From an uncultured Desulfovibrionaceae bacterium (GTDB lineage: Bacteria; Desulfobacterota; Desulfovibrionia; Desulfovibrionales; Desulfovibrionaceae), in the NCBI GenBank assembly GCA_949741925.1, contig CATJOY010000037.1, forward strand, positions 1 through 60,513: a stretch of DNA of 60,513 nt, given 5' to 3'. The notes beneath the pieces are model-generated. The model had not been told where the DNA came from. It ran no database searches and saw only the letters and a program-made list of their open reading frames with translations. Position 1 is the first letter of the stretch. Every line of letters begins with the position of its first letter. Below, piece by piece: positions 17,645 through 25,200 of the stretch. Made by a program: the position numbers and the translations under genes.

Positions 17645-19049
17645 GAGTCCCCTCCGGGAGCGGTTGTATTTCTTTTTTCATAATTGTCAGCGCAAGCTCG
17701 GGATCAACCTGGCTTACCAGGCCCATGGCGCTGAAAATATAGCGTTGATCCAGCATAAAGCCCGGGCGTTCCGGCATCATGGCCCCTCTGAGCATGGTCT
17801 GGGGCGTGCCCATGGCGCCTTGCAGGATAAAACGGGGCTTCAGGCTGTTCTTGACCACTCCGCCCACGCCGATGACGTTGCCGGTGGCGGTCAGATCCTT
17901 GCCGGTCAGAATGAACATTTCTCCGGCCGCGGTAAAGGTCTTTTCCATAACCCCGCAGTGCCGCTCCACAGAAACCGCAATAGCCGAACGGGCCAGGGCT
18001 TCGTCGATACGCCGTTCCGTGGAATTCTCGGGAGCCACGGTTTCCGGATTAGCGGTACATTTTTCCACCCAAGCCGTAACCTCTTCAGGGGAGACCCCGG
18101 CCAGAGCCGCCACATTCTCCTCACCGGCCGCTTCCAAAAGAAAACGAGCGCTGTAGCGCATGCCGAGATCACCCTCGACCGTGCGCTTGCTGTACGGCTC
18201 GGGCAAGCCTTTAAGCAATACGTTATCCTGCGCGGGCGCGCCGTCGGCCATGGAGTAAACGTCTGTGGTGGCCCCGCCGATATCAATAGCCATGAAATCG
18301 CCGATGCCCGGGGTGGTTTTGCTGCCCCGACTAAGCAATTCACAGCCCATCAGCACGGCCAGCGGCGTGGGAATGATCGGCCGATCGGTCATGGCCTGCA
18401 CGCGGGAGAGGCCTTTAGCATCAATGATCCGCTCAATAAAAATATCCCGAATGCAGTTCTGAGCATGCTGAATATCCAGCACGCCGAACTTGGGCATAAC
18501 ATTTTTGGTGATAACATAGCGCTTGCCCGAAGCCCGCAAAATCTCCTCAAGTTCGCGGGAAGCGCTCTTGTTGCCCGCCGCGATGATGGAAAACGGCCGA
18601 TCAATGGCAGCCAGCAGACGGGCGTTGCCGAGGATGACTTCCTTGTTGCCGCCGTCGGTGCCGCCGCAGAGCAGCACAATATCAGGCCGTATGGCTCTGA
18701 TCTCATCCTGTTCCCCAGCGGAAAGCTCATAGGAGTACGTTCTGAGCACCTTAGCCCCGGCGCCCTCGGCTGCCATCTTCGCGGCCTTGGCTGTCAGTTC
18801 AGGGACCAAGCCCACGGCGACCATGGCCAGCCCGCCCGCCGCACTGCTGCAACAAAGGAGCTTATCATAGATAAATTCACCGCCCATATGGGCATGCAAC
18901 AACTCGCGCGCGGCGTTAAACCCCTCCATCACATCGGTGGCTATAGTGGTGAACGCGTTGGCCGTGCCGAGAATTTTTGCTTCTCCGGCATCGATGGCGG
19001 TCACCTTGGTGTAGGTGCTGCCAAAATCTACGGCGAGATAGCGCATCAT
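17634..19049 (-). CDS. glmL: Glutamate mutase accessory protein GlmL (MutL)
   Basis: 471-residue ASKHA-fold ATPase found between the two mutase subunits. Motifs: phosphate 1 [17 protein letters not shown] at the start, [14 protein letters not shown] in the middle and GVGGVVKNS late. Proteins of this type are thought to help keep the mutase active, for instance by exchanging damaged cobalamin. Its start shares one base with the glmS stop (TGATG) and its end overlaps glmE, so it is fully embedded in the operon. Confidence 0.95.
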   Translation of the reverse strand: MMRYLAVDFGSTYTKVTAIDAGEAKILGTANAFTTIATDVMEGFNAARELLHAHMGGEFIYDKLLCCSSAAGGLAMVAVGLVPELTAKAAKMAAEGAGAKVLRTYSYELSAGEQDEIRAIRPDIVLLCGGTDGGNKEVILGNARLLAAIDRPFSIIAAGNKSASRELEEILRASGKRYVITKNVMPKFGVLDIQHAQNCIRDIFIERIIDAKGLSRVQAMTDRPIIPTPLAVLMGCELLSRGSKTTPGIGDFMAIDIGGATTDVYSMADGAPAQDNVLLKGLPEPYSKRTVEGDLGMRYSARFLLEAAGEENVAALAGVSPEEVTAWVEKCTANPETVAPENSTERRIDEALARSAIAVSVERHCGVMEKTFTAAGEMFILTGKDLTATGNVIGVGGVVKNSLKPRFILQGAMGTPQTMLRGAMMPERPGFMLDQRYIFSAMGLVSQVDPELALTIMKKEIQPLPEGTHGD

Positions 19050-19459
19050 CAGCCTCCGAGCAGCTCACGCAGGTCATGGATAGTGGTTTCCACTGTGGTT
19101 CCCGGAGGATAGGCCCGGGTAAAGCCCATGGCCAGGTACCGTTTTTCTACCTCGGCAAAATCCTGCTTGCCAACAACCAGATTGCCTCCGGCCAGCAGCA
19201 CAATCCCCTTGAGCCCGGCCTCATCGCACTTCTGCCGCAGGCCTTGGCAGTCAATCTCGCCGTGACCGTAGAGAGAGGAAACGACGATGGCGTCGGCATT
19301 GGTTTCTACGGCCGCGTCAATGAACTCTTCCTGGGAGACCATCACCCCCAAGTTGACCACGTTGAACCCGGCTTCCTCCAGGGCCATGGCGAGAATTCTG
19401 TTTCCCACGGCGTGCACATCCGCCCCGATGACTCCGGTGACAAGAGTTTTCTTTTCCAT
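19049..19459 (-). CDS. glmS: Glutamate mutase sigma (cobalamin-binding) subunit
   Basis: 136-residue B12-binding subunit with the base-off/His-on motif D14-V-H16-A-V-G19, followed by VSSLYGHGE and [12 protein letters not shown], which line the nucleotide-tail pocket. First gene of the operon glmS-glmL-glmE-(P-loop protein)-cobO. AAGGAG lies upstream of the ATG with slightly long spacing. I looked for a cobalamin riboswitch in the 290 bp upstream and did not recognise one. Confidence 0.96.
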   Translation of the reverse strand: MEKKTLVTGVIGADVHAVGNRILAMALEEAGFNVVNLGVMVSQEEFIDAAVETNADAIVVSSLYGHGEIDCQGLRQKCDEAGLKGIVLLAGGNLVVGKQDFAEVEKRYLAMGFTRAYPPGTTVETTIHDLRELLGG

Positions 19460-19753
19460 AATGTTGCACTCCTTGCATATGCCTGCATTCAGGCGTGTCG
19501 TTTTCCCTCTATCAGATACCCGACTGCTCTACCAGAGCGGAAACGCGGAAATTTTTATTCGCCTCCATTTTGCCGTAGAATCAGCGGGCCGGCTCCGCCG
19601 GGGTTCAAGGCCGGCATGAGAGGATCGGGCAAAAAAGAGACAGAAATGAATCTTCCTTTTCCTCAGGCCCTATGAAATGAAAAAAATACGCATCCTTAAC
19701 GATGTAGTTCCGCAATGGCGACGTTTAGGCTATACGAAGAAAGGAGGTACCCC

Positions 19754-20740
19754 ATGAGCAACCGATTGACTCGCCGCAGCTTCCTGAAAGGCGGCATCCT
19801 CGCGGCCGGAGCGCTCGCAACGGGCCTCTTGCCTCTAGGACGAAGCGCTTTCGGCGCTGCCCCGGAAGAGAAGGCACCGGCGGAAAAAGCCACCGTGTAT
19901 TTTACAAAAGATATCAGCGCCACAGGCTTGATCAAACTTTACGAACACGTCAGCCGGGATATCAGCGGCAAGGTCGCGGTCAAACTGCACACCGGGGAGC
20001 CCAACGGGCCGAACATCATTCCCCGCGAGATGGTCAAGCCGCTCATGGAGCACATTCCGCAAAGCGCTATCGTAGAGTGCAATGTGCTCTACGGCAGCCC
20101 GCGCCAGACCACCGAAGGGCACCGGAGGACCATTGCAACCAACGGCTGGACCTTCTGCCCCGTGGATATCATGGATGCCGAAGGCGAAGTCAGTCTGCCT
20201 GTGCCCGGCGGCAAACACCTTCAGGAACTGGCTGTAGGCAGCCATATTCTGAACTACGATTCCATGCTTGTCCTGACCCATTTCAAAGGGCACGCCATGG
20301 GCGGTTTCGGAGGATCGCTCAAGAACATCGCGATCGGCTGCGCCTCGGGAAAGACCGGCAAGGCTCAGATCCACAGCGACGGAACCCGCCTCTGGGCAGG
20401 CGGCCCGCTGTTTATGGAACGCATGGTGGAAGGCGGCAAAGCCGTAACCAACCATTTCGGGCGCCGTATCGCTTACATTAACGTACTGCGGAACATGTCC
20501 GTGGATTGCGACTGCGCAGGCGCGGGAGCCGCCCCTCCAACCGCGCCTGATCTGGGCATCGTGGCCTCAACGGATATTCTGGCCGTGGATCAGGCCTCCG
20601 TAAACATGGTCTACGCCCTGCCTGAAAAAGATCGACGCGATCTGGTCGAGCGCATCGAAAGCCGTAGCGGCCTGCGCCAGCTTGAATACATGAGCATTAT
20701 GAACATGGGATCCAGGCGCTACGATCTGGTGACCATCTAG
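19754..20740 (+). CDS. Tat-exported DUF362-domain protein
   Basis: 328 residues. A twin-arginine signal is present (TRRSFLKGG then a hydrophobic Ala/Gly/Leu run), so the folded protein is exported, which usually means a cofactor is inserted first. The mature part is DUF362-like (AVKLHTGEPNGPNIIPREMV, LVLTHFKGHAMGGFGGSLKN, GCASGKTGKAQIHSDG). No CxxCxxC ferredoxin motif is visible; two close cysteines occur in VDCDCAG. A very strong ribosome site AAAGGAGGT fixes the start. Function unknown. Single gene, divergent from the glutamate mutase operon. Confidence 0.88.
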   Translation: MSNRLTRRSFLKGGILAAGALATGLLPLGRSAFGAAPEEKAPAEKATVYFTKDISATGLIKLYEHVSRDISGKVAVKLHTGEPNGPNIIPREMVKPLMEHIPQSAIVECNVLYGSPRQTTEGHRRTIATNGWTFCPVDIMDAEGEVSLPVPGGKHLQELAVGSHILNYDSMLVLTHFKGHAMGGFGGSLKNIAIGCASGKTGKAQIHSDGTRLWAGGPLFMERMVEGGKAVTNHFGRRIAYINVLRNMSVDCDCAGAGAAPPTAPDLGIVASTDILAVDQASVNMVYALPEKDRRDLVERIESRSGLRQLEYMSIMNMGSRRYDLVTI

Positions 20741-21069
20741 TCCTCCACACCGTTTTGTCAGTATGCCTGCGGCGACTGGAACCGTACCCCGAGCCCACCG
20801 CTCCACAAGAACCACAAGGGAGTTCCGAAAAACACAATAGGGCACAGGAACAGCGTTCCTGCGCCCGGAAAGGACAACGAAGGGCGGAGGCCCGAGGCCA
20901 TCCCGTAAAAAGCGTTAGGGTACAACGACCGGGCCATCCCCTTTTGGAAACACTGCCCTTATCGGCTATAAAAAGGCGCCACGTAGGCCCCCCGCGCACA
21001 GGGCACGATGCGCCGCATCAGCAGGCCTTCCCCCGAGGCCGAACAGCGCCGAAACCAGGGCTCCCGAAA
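20741..21069. other. Convergent intergenic region
   Basis: About 330 bp between the DUF362 gene and the small minus-strand gene. No gene, no clear hairpin with U-tract and no repeat were recognised. Confidence 0.4.
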
Positions 21070-21330
21070 TCAGGCCGAAGAGCCTTTTCCGGCCTCAGCC
21101 TCCGGTGCGAAAAAGGCGGCAATGATGGCCGCGTCTTCATCCCGCGCGGCCGCCCCGACATCAGCATCAGCGCCGGAGCAGACAAAACCGCCCTTGACCA
21201 AGGCCACGTATCCCGCGGCGAGCACTCGCGGATAAGGCAATTGCTCGCGCAAATCCGTATGGGTTACCCGATCCGGAAATATGAACGGCACGGGCCGACC
21301 CACGAAATCTTCCATAATAAGGTATTTCAT
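21070..21330 (-). CDS. Small hypothetical protein
   Basis: 86 residues from an ATG at 21330 preceded by AGAGGACGCGTT; the longer frame from 21468 has an unlikely Arg/Pro-rich extension. The sequence MKYLIMEDFVGRPVPFIFPD with later VLAAGYVALVKGGFVCSGAD looks like a compact small domain. The Ala/Glu-rich C-terminal tail is probably disordered. Family not recognised. It lies 144 bp after cheX on the same strand. Confidence 0.65.
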   Translation of the reverse strand: MKYLIMEDFVGRPVPFIFPDRVTHTDLREQLPYPRVLAAGYVALVKGGFVCSGADADVGAAARDEDAAIIAAFFAPEAEAGKGSSA

Positions 21331-21474
21331 AACGCGTCCTCTCGCTCCCGCCCGCCGGCATAGCCGCATCCTTTCCGCTTCAGGCGGGGTCTGCTCAGGG
21401 CCGAGCAAAGGGCTCAAGGCGCGCCGGAAGAACCAGGCGGGCGCCCCGTAGCCCGGGCCAAACGGCATTCCGGT

Positions 21475-21963
21475 TTACTCCAGGCAGAACTCCACCGTAA
21501 ACGTACTGCCGCCCCCGAGAGCAAAAGGAATGGCCATGACCGGGCTGCTGGTCATATGCTTAATACAGTGCCCTTGGCCGGTGATAACCGAAGGAGTAGC
21601 CCCCTGGAGCGGCATGCCTTTTTCCGCCAAAGCCGCCCTGGCCTGCCCGGAAACCATGTTGGTGACTTCGCCCACGGCATCCTGCATGTCTTGGTCCATG
21701 TCCATAACGTCGTCACCGAGCATGCCGGCCACCAGAACTTCGGCAGCGGACCGGGTAAAAGACACGGCAATAGTTCCACACTTGGGGCCGGTTACCCCAA
21801 TAAGGGCAGAAATATCGCCCGATGGCATATTTTCCTTTTTCACAAAGGGCATCCCAGCTTTGGCCTCCAGCCCCGCCATTGTGGAAAGGATGCCGGTAAC
21901 GGCCTTAATAAAAGCCCGAGCTACTTCTATATCACTCACGATGGCAGTTTTCCCGGTAGTCAT
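21475..21963 (-). CDS. cheX: CheX-like chemotaxis phosphatase
   Basis: 162-residue protein of the CheC/CheX/FliY-related fold that dephosphorylates CheY-P. The catalytic pair is visible as E99-x2-N102 in GEVTNMVSGQARAAL, the single active helix expected for CheX. The beginning DIEVARAFIKAVTGILSTMA and the end STFTVEFCL also fit. The start overlaps the upstream small gene by 4 bases (ATGA), which places cheX at the end of the cydAB transcription unit. Confidence 0.88.
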   Translation of the reverse strand: MTTGKTAIVSDIEVARAFIKAVTGILSTMAGLEAKAGMPFVKKENMPSGDISALIGVTGPKCGTIAVSFTRSAAEVLVAGMLGDDVMDMDQDMQDAVGEVTNMVSGQARAALAEKGMPLQGATPSVITGQGHCIKHMTSSPVMAIPFALGGGSTFTVEFCLE

Positions 21964-22172
21964 CGGGTCTTTCCCTCAACATCAGGCGGCAGCGCCGTTT
22001 CCCGGGAAAGAGCCTGGAAAATCCGGCGCAGCGCTTCTAAAGGCAATGGAAAGGGCGGCGTTTCGAGTTCCGTAAGGCGGACAAGCTCTGCATCGGTCAG
22101 TTCCCGCCCGGAAATGACGCCCCGTGCTCCCAGAATGCCCAAAAGCACTTTGCCCGCGTTACTCTGTTCCAT
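21960..22172 (-). CDS. Small hypothetical protein between cydB and cheX
   Basis: 70 residues from the ATG at 22172, chosen because CAGGA lies 8 bases before it; the frame is open to 22196 (GTG) and 22190 (ATG), just after the cydB stop. The sequence (VLLGILGARGVISGRELTDAELVRL, FPLPLEALRRIFQAL) is helical and soluble, with no metal motif. Not recognised. It is not like CydX, which is a short membrane peptide. Confidence 0.65.
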   Translation of the reverse strand: MEQSNAGKVLLGILGARGVISGRELTDAELVRLTELETPPFPLPLEALRRIFQALSRETALPPDVEGKTR

Positions 22173-22200
22173 AAGGGAATCCTGAGGCATGTTCACGTTC

Positions 22201-23226
22201 TCAATATGCCGAATCCGAAGCCAGATCCTTATCGGTCAGCTTATGGGAGAACAGCTTGTAGGCCCAGGCCTGATACGCAATAACCAACGGCACAAAGATG
22301 ATGACCACGATCAGCATGATGGTCAGGGTCTTAGGGCTGGAAGCCGCGTTATGGATGGTCACGCTCCAGTCCGGGTTCAGGCTGGAGGGAATAAGGCGGG
22401 GGAAGAGCCCCGCGATGCCGGTAAAAATGACCAGCATGATGTACCCCGCGCTGAACAACCAGGCCTCCAGGGGTTTATCCTGGAACAACATAACCAGGGC
22501 AAAGGCAAGGCAGGCCACAGCCGTTATCGGCAGCATGAAAAAGACCGGATACGTGATGAACTTGGCGAAAAGATCCGTATACGTATAGGTCATCAACAAA
22601 AACAGCACCGAGAAGCCCAGCACCCAGCCCCAAAGGAACTTTGCCGTGAATAGGGCCCGCGCGTGCAGCGGCCCGGCAGATTTAAAGGCCAGCCAAATGG
22701 CCCCGTGCATGCAAAAGGCCAGAACAAACAGCACACCGCCGACAATGCCGTAAGGTTGGAGCAGCTTCAGGATGTTGCCGTGGTAAACGCCCGCGGCATC
22801 TATGGGCAGGCCTTGGAAAATGTTGGCGAAGGCAACGCCGAAAAGCAAGGCCGGCATGATGTTGCCGATAAAATGGCAGCGATCCCAAAGCTGCCGCCAG
22901 CGCGGGCAATCAACCTTGGAGCGGAACTCAAACGATACCGCCCGAATAATCAGGCCAAAAAGCAGCAACAGCAAAGGGGCATAGAGGGAGCTAAACAGAA
23001 CGGCATACGCCGTGGGAAAGGCCGCAAAGGTAACCCCACCGGCGGTAATCAACCAAACCTCGTTGCCATCCCAAAAGGGACCGGCCGCATTGTACACGGT
23101 GCGCCGTTCGGCTTCGTTGCCGGAAATAAAGGGCATCAGCGTGCCCAGGCCGAAATCGAAACCATCCAGCACGAAATAAATGGCCCAGAGCAATCCCCAG
23201 AGAATAAACCATATAAGTTCCAGCAT
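22201..23226 (-). CDS. cydB: Cytochrome bd ubiquinol oxidase subunit II
   Basis: 341 residues, the normal size, with many membrane segments. The beginning LELIWFILWGLLWAIYFVLDGFDFGLG and FWDGNEVWLITAGG, FEFRSKVDC are classic CydB. It partners CydA in reducing O2 to water with quinol. In an anaerobe the likely job is O2 scavenging and NO/ROS resistance. The start at 23226 has GAGGAGACGGCT upstream; the longer frame overlaps cydA and is rejected. Confidence 0.96.
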   Translation of the reverse strand: MLELIWFILWGLLWAIYFVLDGFDFGLGTLMPFISGNEAERRTVYNAAGPFWDGNEVWLITAGGVTFAAFPTAYAVLFSSLYAPLLLLLFGLIIRAVSFEFRSKVDCPRWRQLWDRCHFIGNIMPALLFGVAFANIFQGLPIDAAGVYHGNILKLLQPYGIVGGVLFVLAFCMHGAIWLAFKSAGPLHARALFTAKFLWGWVLGFSVLFLLMTYTYTDLFAKFITYPVFFMLPITAVACLAFALVMLFQDKPLEAWLFSAGYIMLVIFTGIAGLFPRLIPSSLNPDWSVTIHNAASSPKTLTIMLIVVIIFVPLVIAYQAWAYKLFSHKLTDKDLASDSAY

Positions 23227-23236
23227 AGCCGTCTCC

Positions 23237-24562
23237 TCAGGCGTTCGGTTGCTGCGGTGGCAAGGGGGCGGGGCCGCGCCGGGCGTACCGCGCCAGCAGC
23301 CAGACGTCAAGCGCCCCAAGAAGCGAATAAATACCGATAAAGGCCAACAAAGAGAGCCCCACCGAATAGCCCGGTATGGCCGAAACGCCCTCATGGGTCC
23401 GCATCAGTTGCCAGACAATCCAAGGTTGCCGACCCACTTCGGCCACGCTCCAACCCGCCATGATCGCCACCAAAGGCAGCGGGATCGCCAGGATCAGAGC
23501 CCAGCCAAACCAGCGCCGGGCGGCCAGTTTTTCCCGCCAGAACCAAGCCAAAATGGCCAGCAGAGGGAAGAGAGAACCCAGCCCGACCATGGCTCTGAAG
23601 GAAAGAAAGGTGATCAGCACGGGCGGGCGGTCTTCTTTGGGAAAGGCCTTAAGCCCGGTAACCTCGGCCGAAGAATCGCCGTGGGCCAGAATACTGAGCA
23701 TACCCGGCACGGCAAAGGCTTCAACGAGGTTCCGCTCCTTGCTCTCATCGGGGATAACCAGCAGATACATGGGAGCATGGGACGTGGTCTCCCAGTGGGA
23801 TTCCATGGCAGCGAGCTTGCTGGGCTGCATCCGAGCCACCATCATGCCGTGGTGATGCCCCTGCGCCAGCAAAAGAAGCGAGAGGGCTATGGCCGCGAGC
23901 GTCCCGCAACGGAATGAATAGGCAAAAAATTTCTCCTCATGCTTGCGCATCAAATGCCAGGCGGAAACGCCCATGATAAAGAAGGCTCCCAAGAGCCAGG
24001 CGGCCAACAGGGTGTGGATAAGCTGGCCCCAGGCAAAGGGATTGCCGACCACAGCCCAAAAGCTCTCCAATTCAGCCCGTCCGTTGCGGAGAACGTACCC
24101 CACAGGGTTCTGCATCCAGCCGTTGGCCAGAATGATCCACAGAGACGAAATATGCGCACCCGCCGCCACAAGCCAAATGGACAGCAAATGTATTTTTTTG
24201 GATACCCGATCCCGGCCAAAATGCCAGACCGCAATAAAGGTGGATTCCAGGAAAAAGGCCACCGTGGCCTCAATAGCCAACAGCGGGCCGAAGACATCCC
24301 CGACGTATTTGGAATAGTTGGCCCAGTTGGTGCCGAACTGGAAAACCAGGGTAATGCCGGTGACAATCCCTAAAGCAAAGTTAATGAGGAAGAGCTTGCC
24401 CCAAAACTTTGCCATCCGTTTGTATTCTTCGTCACCGCTTTTATAGAAGCGGGTTTCCAGGTAAGCCAAAAAGATCGTCAGCCCCAAGGTCAGCGGCACG
24501 AAGACAAAATGGAAAAAGACCGCCGCCGCGAACTGGAGCCGTGATAACAGAACCACATCCAT
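23237..24562 (-). CDS. cydA: Cytochrome bd ubiquinol oxidase subunit I (short Q-loop type)
   Basis: 441 residues. The haem-ligand region SRLQFAAAVFFHFVFVPLTLG has His18 (E. coli His19). The Q-loop motif MQPSKLAAMESHWE and the GWSVAEVGRQPWIV motif are intact. At 441 residues, against about 520 in E. coli, it lacks the long Q-loop insertion. ATG at 24562 is chosen over GTG at 24568 because GGAGG then has ideal spacing. A good promoter lies at 24631-24659. Confidence 0.96.
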   Translation of the reverse strand: MDVVLLSRLQFAAAVFFHFVFVPLTLGLTIFLAYLETRFYKSGDEEYKRMAKFWGKLFLINFALGIVTGITLVFQFGTNWANYSKYVGDVFGPLLAIEATVAFFLESTFIAVWHFGRDRVSKKIHLLSIWLVAAGAHISSLWIILANGWMQNPVGYVLRNGRAELESFWAVVGNPFAWGQLIHTLLAAWLLGAFFIMGVSAWHLMRKHEEKFFAYSFRCGTLAAIALSLLLLAQGHHHGMMVARMQPSKLAAMESHWETTSHAPMYLLVIPDESKERNLVEAFAVPGMLSILAHGDSSAEVTGLKAFPKEDRPPVLITFLSFRAMVGLGSLFPLLAILAWFWREKLAARRWFGWALILAIPLPLVAIMAGWSVAEVGRQPWIVWQLMRTHEGVSAIPGYSVGLSLLAFIGIYSLLGALDVWLLARYARRGPAPLPPQQPNA

Positions 24563-24630
24563 GAGCACCCTCCGGGGGTCAAGGGTGAAAGGTTACGGTG
24601 CATCGAGCAAAAGCCGTCCACATTTCTCCC

Positions 24631-24659
24631 TATATAAAAAAGCGAATTCGGAAATGCAA
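24631..24659 (-). promoter_or_regulatory. Promoter of cydAB
   Basis: Read on the minus strand: -35 TTGCAT, exactly 17-bp spacer, -10 TATATA, about 70 bp upstream of the cydA start. No clear redox-regulator palindrome was found beside it; a small TAATC-TT-GATTA lies near 24687 on the far side. Confidence 0.65.
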
Positions 24660-24783
24660 GGAGATAAACCGGCGCTGTTTCGGTGTAATCTTGATTATTT
24701 GCTCCGCCCGGGGTAGAAGTATCGCTTATTTCGTTCCTCTGTCCGTTCAAAAAACGCGTCACCACGCCGCTGTAGGCAGTTCC

Positions 24784-25194
24784 ATGAACACAAAAGAACT
24801 TCGTCAGCTCGCCTCCAGGGAGCTTTGCACCTACAGGCGCGCCTGTTGCGGCGGGCGGCTGGAGGTAACAGTACTGCCCGCAGGAAACGATCTCTGCGTG
24901 CTGCTTACCGGCGGCCATTCGCCCCATGTCGGCTGCGTGGCCTTAGGCATTCCCCGCCCGAGCCTCAAGCCTGACGGCGAGCCGGGGGCCACGGTCTCCA
25001 CGCTCAATGTCACCGGGCATAAAGACGACGCCGTGGCCAACCGTTTTGCCGCGCGTCTGGCCGCTCGCAGCGGGAGGGTGGTCTCCGTGACCTGCGGCAT
25101 TCATTTTCATGAGGCCGACAGTCGGGATATCGAAGACGTGCTGCAAACGGCGGAAGAGCTTCTCCGGGCGGTCGAAGACAGCCTGCCCGGGTAG
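24784..25194 (+). CDS. LpdD-like protein (prenylated-flavin chaperone family)
   Basis: 136 residues matching what I recall of the LpdD-like family: LLTGGHSPHVGCVALGIPRPSL, LNVTGHKDDAVANRFAARLA and VTCGIHFHEADSRDIEDV. LpdD acts with UbiD-type decarboxylases that use prenylated FMN, thought to help cofactor insertion. No ubiD or ubiX lies nearby, so the partner is unknown and the call rests on recalled motifs. The ribosome site is weak (GTAGGCAG). It faces selB, with only 6 bp between the stop codons. Confidence 0.65.
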   Translation: MNTKELRQLASRELCTYRRACCGGRLEVTVLPAGNDLCVLLTGGHSPHVGCVALGIPRPSLKPDGEPGATVSTLNVTGHKDDAVANRFAARLAARSGRVVSVTCGIHFHEADSRDIEDVLQTAEELLRAVEDSLPG

Positions 25195-25200
25195 GCCGCC

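Noticed and set aside
16004..19112. Two plus-strand frames of 485 and 495 residues opposite glmE and glmL
   Set aside because: Shadows of GC-rich coding sequence; no domain and no ribosome sites.
19505..19560. tRNA-like D-arm (GCTCTGGTAGAGCAGTCGG on the minus strand) upstream of glmS
   Set aside because: The surrounding bases give no acceptor stem pairing, no anticodon arm and no GTTCRA T-loop; the match is a simple hairpin.
19460..19753. Cobalamin riboswitch expected ahead of the B12-dependent glutamate mutase operon
   Set aside because: No recognisable B12 box or paired core on the minus strand.
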